Position numbers and translations under genes: made by a program. Positions 57,191 through 64,000 of a stretch of 64,000 nt of DNA are shown here, one piece after another. The notes below the pieces were generated by a model. It was not told the DNA's origin, did no database searches, and was given only the letters and a program-made list of their open reading frames with translations. The DNA is taken from the NCBI GenBank assembly GCA_016933275.1, contig JAFGBI010000126.1:58803-122802 (forward strand), written 5' to 3'. Source of the stretch: Polyangiaceae bacterium. Lineage in GTDB: Bacteria > Myxococcota_A > Polyangia > Polyangiales > Polyangiaceae. Each line of letters opens with the position of its first letter. Within the stretch, counting starts at the first letter, position 1.

Positions 57191-59223
57191 GGCAGCACCA
57201 GTTCCCCGGCTACGCTGAGGGTTCGGCCGGGGAGGGGAAACCCGATGAGATCGCGCTCCTCGGCGTCGAGTAGGTTCTCGAGCGCGGCCCGGAGCGCCAA
57301 CCGATCCTCGAGGAGGAGGAGCGCCGCGTCGAGATCGACCGTGGTTTGGTGGGGCACGATGATGAGCCCCGCCGGATCCTGGTAGTGCGAGGCACGATGA
57401 TGCAGGCGTAGGCCCGCCGAGAGCCGATCGATCCCGAAGCGCTCGGCGGTGGTGCCTCCCTCGAGGTACGAGGTGGCGACGAGGCGGGATTGCAGGGGAA
57501 GGATGTCGTTCTCGAGCGTGCGATCGGGGGAGCGGTCTCGGGGATCGAGGAGGGTCGCGGTCGCCCCGAGCCGCGCTACGCGGCGGATCTGGACCTCGCT
57601 GGCGAGCTCGATCCCCAGGAGGCGCGCTGCGCCGAGGTTGAAGGGGACGAGCTGGCGGAAGCTCTGCCGATAGGTTACGAGCCCCTCGACCCAGCGCCGA
57701 AACGCGAAGGCCTCGAAGAAGCCCCCGAGCCCGGAAGGGTACGAGCCGTGCAGGCGGAGGCCAAGATCGACGGAGGTGCCGAGCTCGGGCTCGAGCTCGG
57801 GGTTGCCGCGGACGAGGGGCGCCATGCCGTACCTCTCCCCGAGCGTGGGGACGCGCACGGTGCGGCCAACGTTGGCCAAGAGATCGAGGCTTCGCGTCGG
57901 GCTCACCCGGAGGCCGCTTCGTGCGACGGGTTCGAGCTCGCCACAGGTGTCACCGCCCGTGGGGCCCTCCGTCGAGTGGCACTCGAGCGCGCCGAGACCG
58001 AGCCACTCGAACGATCGAACGGGCGCTACCGTGACGCTGGCCGAGGGGCGAGTCACGGTGCGACGCGCAGCGAGCGAATAGGGAGCGCCCGTGGGGGTGG
58101 CGCGCTCGAGGCGCAGCGTCTCGACGCTCGCCTCGCCGCCCGCGGTCACCGTCACCTGGCGTGACACCGCCCCGCGCCAGCGGACGACGTCGGCGAAGCG
58201 GTGCCCGTCCGTGACGATCGACGAGGCGCCGAGCGCGAGCTCGTGGTCGGGATCGCTGAGGGTTGTGCGGGCGGCGAGGCCGGAGGCGACCAGCTGCAGC
58301 CGGCAGGGCTCACGGCCATCGTGTTTCGATCCAGAGCAGGGGACTTCTGCCGAGACCGCGATGAGCTGACGTGCGCTCCGGGCTCGGCTTCGCGCCGCCG
58401 GGACCACCGAGAGCCCCGTGACCCCCTGCTCACGCGTGAAGCCGTCGTAGACGAGCGTGACGTGGCCGTTCTCGCCGAGCGCGTAGCGGCCGAGTGCCCA
58501 GAGGTTCCAGGTCGTGTGGTCGGCGTTCGTTCGCTCCACGCGTCGATCATCGCTGTCGTCGAAGCGGGTACCGGCGTCGTTCACGTAACCGTAGTCGTTG
58601 GCCGCCGCATCATGGCGGAGCGCCACGAGGGCACCCGCGCGGCGGTTCCCGGTCATGGTGGCAAACCAGGTGCTGCGGGCGCCGTAGCTGCCGAGGAGTT
58701 GTCCCGCCCGGGTTTCCTGTCCCTGCGGCAGCCGCGGCTCGAAGAGGACCGCACCCCCAATCCCCATCCGATCCGCGACCGCGGGGGTGTGGCCGCGGAA
58801 GATCTCCACCCGGTGGAGCATGAAGAGCGGCACCGTCCCGAGATCCGCCGTTCCGGTCACGTCGTCGTTGAGCCGCACGCCGGCCAGGTACACGGGGGTC
58901 TGTGCCGCCGTTGCGCCCCGGAGGCTTGCCGTCGCGAGGTCGGAGTCGGCGCCCGTGCGCCGCGTTTGCACGCCGGGGACGGCGTCCAGCACCTCCGCGG
59001 CGCTAGCTCCCGGTCGCTCGAGCGCCGCGCGGTGGATCACGGTGGACGCCGCGGTAGGATCACGCGAGGACGTTGGGACCGAGGCGTCATGCTCGACGAC
59101 GATCTCGATTGGGGCGTTTGGTGCGCTCGATGGGTCTGTGGGCGCGGCGTCAGCCGAATCGGTCAGTGCCGCGAATGCGCCGAGGGCCAGCGCCGCCGCG
59201 CGCGGGTCATCGAGCCGCGGCAT
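57187..59223 (-). CDS. btuB: TonB-dependent outer-membrane receptor, probably cobalamin (BtuB-like)
   Basis: ATG at 59223 gives a 678-residue product with a signal peptide ending near SADAAP and a TonB-box-like IEIVVE. The plug domain has [36 protein letters not shown] and [14 protein letters not shown] beta-barrel of about 450 residues follows. It overlaps the preceding lipoprotein gene by 17 bases and the next by four. Receptors of this size with a cobalamin riboswitch upstream are usually BtuB, which imports vitamin B12 or cobinamide using TonB energy. No TonB or BtuCDF gene is in the window. Confidence 0.85.
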   Translation of the reverse strand: MPRLDDPRAAALALGAFAALTDSADAAPTDPSSAPNAPIEIVVEHDASVPTSSRDPTAASTVIHRAALERPGASAAEVLDAVPGVQTRRTGADSDLATASLRGATAAQTPVYLAGVRLNDDVTGTADLGTVPLFMLHRVEIFRGHTPAVADRMGIGGAVLFEPRLPQGQETRAGQLLGSYGARSTWFATMTGNRRAGALVALRHDAAANDYGYVNDAGTRFDDSDDRRVERTNADHTTWNLWALGRYALGENGHVTLVYDGFTREQGVTGLSVVPAARSRARSARQLIAVSAEVPCSGSKHDGREPCRLQLVASGLAARTTLSDPDHELALGASSIVTDGHRFADVVRWRGAVSRQVTVTAGGEASVETLRLERATPTGAPYSLAARRTVTRPSASVTVAPVRSFEWLGLGALECHSTEGPTGGDTCGELEPVARSGLRVSPTRSLDLLANVGRTVRVPTLGERYGMAPLVRGNPELEPELGTSVDLGLRLHGSYPSGLGGFFEAFAFRRWVEGLVTYRQSFRQLVPFNLGAARLLGIELASEVQIRRVARLGATATLLDPRDRSPDRTLENDILPLQSRLVATSYLEGGTTAERFGIDRLSAGLRLHHRASHYQDPAGLIIVPHQTTVDLDAALLLLEDRLALRAALENLLDAEERDLIGFPLPGRTLSVAGELVLP

Positions 59224-60415
59224 GGAGCACGGCGACGGCGTCGAGATCGAAGCCGGCGGTTCCGGTGGTTGGGTAAGGGTCGTAGATCGGGTGCCCGAAG
59301 CTGTCGGTCGCCGCTCCGTCGCCGACGATGTCGACGACCCGTACGTAGCTGATGCGCTCGAGATCGACCGCACCGATCGCGACCTCCGGTTGCGCGCGGA
59401 GCGTCGCGAGATCAAACGGTGTCCCGAAGCCTTGCCGGTACTTGCCCGCCAGTCCGTCGAACAGCGTCGGCGAATGCACGTCGAAGGCGCTGAGGGGCTT
59501 CGTTCCGAGGTACACGGAGTCGAAGCGCACGAAGGTACGTCCGTCGGTCGAGACCTCGACGAAGCCGAGTTCTAGGAAGCCATCGCTGAATCCGTTCTCG
59601 AAGACGGCGAAATCCGCCCCGTCTCCGTCGCGGATCGGGGACGCGAATTCGAGGATCGCCGAGCCTCCCTCACCGAGCACGAGGGCGCCGAGCGAGGTAC
59701 CCTCGGCGGGGCCGAGCGCCAACGCGGGCTCGCGCAGGTCGGCGTTGTCGCTACCGGCGCCGAATGCCACCGCCGTCACCTCGGTGGCCCAGCCGACGAT
59801 GGCGACGGTGTCACGCGCCAACGCGGTCGAGCCCTCGGTGCCGGCAGGGCCGGGGAAGGCAGGGACGACGGCATAGGCGTGGACGAACCACGCGGCCTCG
59901 CAGCTCGGGTCGGCGTTGCGCGCGAACACGGTCACCGAGCCCAGGTCCTCCAGCGCCACGGAGTCCTCTTCGAGCCACCGCTCCGGGGAGGTGGCGTCTC
60001 GGGCGGACGAGAGGCCCACCTCGATCGGCGCGGCGTCTGGCGTCTCGAAGGCGAGCACCGCGCCTGGCTGGAGCATGCCGAGCACGGGTGCCGAGGGAGC
60101 GAGGCAGGAGGGGAAGGACAGTTCCCCGGCGGCTCCACGGGGATCCGCCGCTCCGAGACCCGGGCCTTCGGGCACCCCTCCGGCTGGGACCCCTGACCCG
60201 GCGGTGCCGCCTCGCGACGCCGAGCCCGCTCGACCTGCCAGCGATGGGGAGCCGGCCTCACCCCCTCCCGGGGAAGTGCTCGCCATGCCGCCCGGCGACG
60301 CCGGTGGAGCCGCGCCTTCGCGCGGCTCCACCAGGTTGCACGCCAGAAGCGTGGCGATGGCGACGATTCCGGTCGCTCCGACCCTGCGCCTTCGCGCTCC
60401 AACGATGACCTCCAC
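59207..60415 (-). CDS. Surface lipoprotein of the cobalamin operon
   Basis: GTG at 60415 has GGAGG just upstream (four-base spacing); a TTG at 60463 is also in frame. The 402-residue product has a lipoprotein signal ending in ATLLAC, then a Gly/Ala/Ser/Pro-rich linker. A beta-rich domain follows with [38 protein letters not shown] and [17 protein letters not shown]. Proteins with this FENG...VSxDGxxF pattern occur next to TonB receptors in cobalamin loci, where some bind B12 on the cell surface. The function here is inferred from the riboswitch and neighbours. Confidence 0.8.
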   Translation of the reverse strand: MEVIVGARRRRVGATGIVAIATLLACNLVEPREGAAPPASPGGMASTSPGGGEAGSPSLAGRAGSASRGGTAGSGVPAGGVPEGPGLGAADPRGAAGELSFPSCLAPSAPVLGMLQPGAVLAFETPDAAPIEVGLSSARDATSPERWLEEDSVALEDLGSVTVFARNADPSCEAAWFVHAYAVVPAFPGPAGTEGSTALARDTVAIVGWATEVTAVAFGAGSDNADLREPALALGPAEGTSLGALVLGEGGSAILEFASPIRDGDGADFAVFENGFSDGFLELGFVEVSTDGRTFVRFDSVYLGTKPLSAFDVHSPTLFDGLAGKYRQGFGTPFDLATLRAQPEVAIGAVDLERISYVRVVDIVGDGAATDSFGHPIYDPYPTTGTAGFDLDAVAVLHAAAR

Positions 60416-60519
60416 TGATCCTCCGTCGTGGTTTGGGGGCGTCGTGGGAGGTCGCGGGGGCAAGGCACCGCACCAGTAGCGTGAGGCTCCTTCCCTCGAA
60501 GGCGGCCACCCACGCGGAC

Positions 60520-60705
60520 CCGGGGCAGATATTCCGGCTCGTGGATCGTCCTACTTCCGGCGCCTTCCCAGGATCGCTCCCAGTGGCCATCGTTGCCGGT
60601 TTCGTCCCCACTCACGGCGGCGGGACCGCGTCGGCTTCGCACCGACCTTCCCTGCCTCGGGACCCTACGCTTCGGTTTTCAGGGGGCTTTCGATACCGGC
60701 GAACG
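60520..60705 (-). promoter_or_regulatory. Cobalamin (AdoCbl) riboswitch
   Basis: Read on the minus strand, the conserved cobalamin elements occur in order: GGGAAGGTCGGTGCGAAGCC (core, near 60633-60652), GGTCCCGCC (60618-60626), GGGGACGAAACC, GCCACTGGGA (60578-60587), TGGGAAGGCGCC (60559-60570), and the B12-box-like GCCGGAATATCTGCC (60524-60538). A bound cofactor would shut off the operon. The 105 bases between the B12 box and the first start codon form the expression platform; its switching hairpin was not resolved. Confidence 0.92.
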
Positions 60706-60912
60706 TTGGCCTTGTCAAACCTGGACGCCCCTCGGCGCTCGAACGCGGCTCGACGTGCGCCGCGCGCTCCCACCGGTCACCGGGCACCCTTGCGGCGCTC
60801 CGCACGGCGGGGGTCGGGTACGGCCGAGGGGTCCTTGGTGCTGCCGCGTGACCGCAAGCCCTCGCGGCAGGCGCCGAGGTGCGCCCGCGGACCGCGTGCA
60901 ACACCTGCACGG

Positions 60913-60971
60913 AAAAAAGCCGGTCCGTCGAACCCATGACTTCGGGATTGGCCAATCACTGCGGACCGGCT
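60913..60971 (-). terminator. Minus-strand terminator-like hairpin without an obvious gene
   Basis: On the minus strand, agccggtccg (60971-60962) and cggaccggct (60927-60918) pair perfectly and are followed by six T (60918-60913). A nested gattggccaatc stem lies in the 34-base loop. No minus-strand gene is seen upstream of it. Confidence 0.45.
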
Positions 60972-61138
60972 CTCGAAGAAACCATGGTCTTTCCGTCCGG
61001 CTCGTCGTAAAATTACGGCCTTCCCTACGCGGCGCGCGCCAGCCCCGCCGTCGGTCAGGCCGGTAGACGATCGGTTGCACCACGCGAACCCGCGCTGCCT
61101 GTCGCATCTCACCCACCTCTGGTCGAGCTGAGTACGCC

Positions 61139-63040
61139 ATGAAGGTAGCAAGCGTCCGGAAGGCATTGGTCCTCGTGTCGGCGGCCGCGGCCGCTCTCGG
61201 TTGCGGCGGCGAGGGGCCAAGTTCCGAGGAGTCGGCCACGGGTGGGATGGATGCGCCGGGAGGTGTCGGTTCCGGTGGGCGGACCGACTCCGGAGGGCTC
61301 GGTGGCTCCAGCACGGGCGGCGTCGGACCCGTCGTGGGTGCGGGGGGCTTCGGGGATCCGAGTGGTGGGGTGGGCACGGGCGGCGCCAGCGGGGGTACCG
61401 GCGGTACGCTGCCCCCTGGCGGCGGGACCGACCCCGCTGGCGCTGCTCTCAACGGAGGTGGTGACGCCGGCGGTCGCGTGCCGTCGGGAGGTACGGGTGG
61501 CGGCTCGTCCACGGGGGGGAGCCATCTCGCGGGTGGCAACGGTGGCATTGGCGAATTGGGCGGTGCGACCGCGAGCGGCGGTGGCGGCTCCGGCGGTGGC
61601 GTGGGATCGGGCGGCGATGGCGGGGTGACGTCGGGCGGCTCGAACACCGGTGGCACGGGGGGCGGGCCCACCGAGGACCGCATCGTCACCTTCCACAACG
61701 GGGTCTTCTGGAAGGACACCGACGGCAACCGGATCGAAGCACACGGCGGTGGGTTCCTGAAGGAGGGAGACACCTGGTACTGGATCGGTGAGGACAAGGC
61801 GGCAAACTCAGGCAACTTTCGCGCGGTGAACTGCTACGCCTCGACCGATCTCGTAAACTGGGAGTTTCGCAACGCGATCATTACCCGTGACACCGCCCCC
61901 GAGCTCAACACCGCGGATCGTATCATCGAGCGTCCCAAGGTCATCTACAACGACAGCACCCACAAGTATGTGATGTGGGTCCACTGGGAGGGGCAGAGCT
62001 ACGCCGAGGCGAAGGCAGGGGTCTTCCAGAGCGACACCATCGACGGCGATTACGTATACGTGCGGTCGTTTCGGCCCAACAACAACATGTCGCGCGATGA
62101 CACGCTGTTTCAGGACGACGACCCCGTCCAGACCGCGTACTTCATCTCCGCCGCGAACGAGAATCGGGACCTCATGGTGTACCGGCTCACCCCGGACTAC
62201 CTGGACATTCAGGAGCAGACGCTCATGCTCTGGCAGGGACAGAGCCGCGAGGCGCCGGCGATGTTCAAGCACGAGGGTAGGTACTTCCTGCTCACCTCGC
62301 AGTGCACGGGCTGGGATCCCAATCAGGGCAGCTACTCGTCATCGGTCGCGATCGATGGCTCATGGGGCTCGCTCACCAAGTTCGGCGACGGCATCACCTA
62401 CGACACGCAGCCGACCTACGTGATCCCCGTCGTGGGCACTCGGGCCACGACCTACATCTACGCGGGCGACCGCTGGCAAGACCCGGATCTCGCTTCGTCC
62501 AAGTACATTTGGCTTCCCCTGCGGGTCAACGGCGCGACCCTCTCGCTCGACTACTACGACACTTGGCAGCTTGACCTTACCACGGGCGAGTGGGTCGTTC
62601 AGGACGAGTTCATCCCACAGACAGGGTGGACGCTGCTCCACGCAGACAGCGAGGAAACCGAGGGCGAGGACGGGGAAGCGACGAACGCCTTCGACGACTC
62701 GGCTTCGACCTACTGGCACACGGCCTGGGATGGTCCCGGCCATCCGCACGAGATCCAGATCGATCTCGGCGCGGTCTACGACATCGAGGGCATGCGCCAC
62801 CTGCCTCGTCAGGACGTCGACGATCACGGGATGGTGGCGGACTACGAATTTTTTGTCAGTCAGGACCCGAACGCCTGGGGCAGTCCGGTCGCGACGGGCA
62901 CCTTCGGTACCGGCCGGAGCGAAACCCGGGTGCCGTTCGCGGTGACCAGTGGTCGATACATCCGCTTCGTGGCTCTGAACGACATCAACGGTGATGTTTG
63001 GACGAGCATCGCGGAGCTCGATCTGATCGCGGCGGACTAG
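61139..63040 (+). CDS. GH43-like beta-propeller lipoprotein with F5/8 C-type domain
   Basis: The 633-residue product starts with a signal and lipobox-like LGCGG, then about 160 residues of Gly/Ser/Thr linker. The next 300 residues resemble glycoside hydrolase family 43, subfamily 24-like (FHNGVFWKDTDGNRIEAHGGGF, YWIGEDKAANS, CYASTDLVNWEFRN, ERPKVIYNDST). The C-terminal 140 residues resemble a discoidin/CBM32 domain (AFDDSASTYWHTAW, HEIQIDLGAVYDIEGMRHLPR, GRYIRFVAL). It is probably a surface enzyme or sugar-binding protein acting on beta-1,3-galactan-type glycans. It is divergent from the cobalamin operon. Its TAG stop lies in a repeat edge. Confidence 0.86.
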   Translation: MKVASVRKALVLVSAAAAALGCGGEGPSSEESATGGMDAPGGVGSGGRTDSGGLGGSSTGGVGPVVGAGGFGDPSGGVGTGGASGGTGGTLPPGGGTDPAGAALNGGGDAGGRVPSGGTGGGSSTGGSHLAGGNGGIGELGGATASGGGGSGGGVGSGGDGGVTSGGSNTGGTGGGPTEDRIVTFHNGVFWKDTDGNRIEAHGGGFLKEGDTWYWIGEDKAANSGNFRAVNCYASTDLVNWEFRNAIITRDTAPELNTADRIIERPKVIYNDSTHKYVMWVHWEGQSYAEAKAGVFQSDTIDGDYVYVRSFRPNNNMSRDDTLFQDDDPVQTAYFISAANENRDLMVYRLTPDYLDIQEQTLMLWQGQSREAPAMFKHEGRYFLLTSQCTGWDPNQGSYSSSVAIDGSWGSLTKFGDGITYDTQPTYVIPVVGTRATTYIYAGDRWQDPDLASSKYIWLPLRVNGATLSLDYYDTWQLDLTTGEWVVQDEFIPQTGWTLLHADSEETEGEDGEATNAFDDSASTYWHTAWDGPGHPHEIQIDLGAVYDIEGMRHLPRQDVDDHGMVADYEFFVSQDPNAWGSPVATGTFGTGRSETRVPFAVTSGRYIRFVALNDINGDVWTSIAELDLIAAD

Positions 63041-63571
63041 AGCACCGATCAGGTTGCTGACAGCAACGGCAGCGTTGGAAACGCGTCTGTGCGAGGCGAG
63101 GACGCGTTTCCAGCGCTGCCTCTGGAGAGGTCTGCTGCCGGTTCGGTGCCCCGGAGTTCGCTGGGGCTCGATCAACGTTGTGAGCTTGGGACGGCCAGGA
63201 ACCGAGCTGCCCCGCCCCGGCTCCCGCAGGAATCTCCCTCCTTTCGTCCCTGCGACGATCTCATCCGAACTGACCGCCTGTCGGTGGCGCGATCCGGCAC
63301 GATTGCTGCTGCCCACGGCCCAACGGCTGGAGCGGCCCAAGGGACTCTGGTGCTCTAGTCCCTTGGCGGTGTGGTCTTGACCGGATCCGGCAGAAAATCT
63401 CTCAATGTTCTCGTGGGTATCAGCAATCAGGCGTCAGCGATCCGGGTCTCCACGTTCTACCTGACCGCTGACCGCTGACCACTGACCACTGATGGCCTGG
63501 CCTGTTTGGTTCCGGCTCCGCCGGCTTGGGTTGTTGATTGGACGCAGCAATCAAACTGATTGCTGCTCTCG
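63037..63571 (+). repeat. Palindromic repeat, long form A+insert+M+B
   Basis: Module A (63037-63150) is followed by about 200 unrelated bases, then tggtgctctag (the expected A end) and module M (63359 on, again with gaccgctgaccgctgacc) and B (to 63571). Order and sequence match 21247-21652. The left CTAG contains the GH43-like gene stop. Confidence 0.88.
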
Positions 63572-63587
63572 ATCACCGGCCGCGCAT

Positions 63588-64000
63588 CGGCGCACGTCGA
63601 GGCCGGCCTCGGCTTCGACACCGGCCGGGGCAGCGGGTTCTCGGCTGCCGGCTGCGGTTCCGGCGACCACCGGGGATTCGGCCGGGACCTTCGGGACGGA
63701 ATTGGTGGCACTGGCCTTCGGGGTGACGTTTCCTCGGGTGGTGTTGGCTGGATCCTGGGTGACCTCCTGCGCTGCGTTGCAGCGGCGGCTTTACCCCCCT
63801 CCGCGCAGGTCTCGGGACAACGAACTGCCGAGAATCACCGGGTCGCGTCGGAGCTGGCAGGAAGGGACCCGCGTCGCCCGGGTCCCACAGCGCGAAGCGG
63901 TGTGGGTGGTGGTGTGGGGCGCGCGCCCAAGGCAGAGCCGCTGCTGCAACGCGGCCCTGCCGACCACCACCGCCGAAACCCCCTCGCCGCCGCCGAAACC
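63588..64000. other. Window end, no gene recognised
   Basis: About 410 bases of GC-rich sequence with short palindromes (ggccggcctcgg region). No supported open frame is seen. A gene could begin or end beyond the edge. Confidence 0.4.

Overview
The window is very GC-rich, densely coded bacterial DNA that reads like a myxobacterium-type genome (Myxococcota, probably Polyangia). The reasons are a giant TPR protein, two Pkn2-type Ser/Thr kinases with a PP2C phosphatase, an FHA-sigma54 activator, a TPR/PEGA protein and several lipoproteins with Gly/Thr/Ala-rich linkers. No rRNA, CRISPR array, phage or transposase gene is visible. The assignment is inferred from gene content, not from a marker gene.

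Layout. 1-15 kb: the 3' end of a giant TPR gene, an outer-membrane protein, an FHA-sigma54 activator, a TPR/PEGA membrane protein, a lipoprotein amidase and dksA. 15-28.5 kb: uvrA, a CAU tRNA, a zinc-ribbon coiled-coil protein, a Ser/Thr kinase, a DsbD-alpha-like lipoprotein, then prkA, an APC permease and tatD close together, an elongator tRNA-Met, and aroD behind a sigma54-type promoter. 29-43 kb: a membrane-anchored HELFH protein, truD, a PP2C phosphatase, a second Ser/Thr kinase, a secreted lamin-tail/PEP-synthase-like lipoprotein, an AlkC-like HEAT protein, an RCC1 lipoprotein gene broken by one in-frame TGA, and an AraC/GyrI regulator. 43-53 kb: a carotenoid/retinol-type FAD oxidoreductase coupled to a DUF362 ferredoxin; a chemosensory-like module (FIST-PAS-HPt-CheA-type kinase, lone receiver, two CheX-like proteins); an Old Yellow Enzyme fusion. 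53-61 kb: an SDR, then a cobalamin-riboswitch operon of surface lipoprotein, BtuB-like TonB receptor and BtuG-like beta-propeller. 61-64 kb: a GH43-like lipoprotein and repeats.

The feature least explained by known annotation is an interspersed family of about 160-bp nested palindromes (modules A+B, bounded by CTAG), found at about eleven places as full, long or truncated copies. Two further modules (M and C) combine with it. At five genes the TAG stop codon lies inside the CTAG edge of a copy. At two more genes the TGA stop lies inside the edge of module C. This looks like a non-autonomous mobile or structured-RNA element that inserts at, or evolved as, gene 3' ends.

Start codons were chosen from ribosome-binding sites, signal peptides and family N-termini. 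Functions come from motifs read by eye, with no database search.
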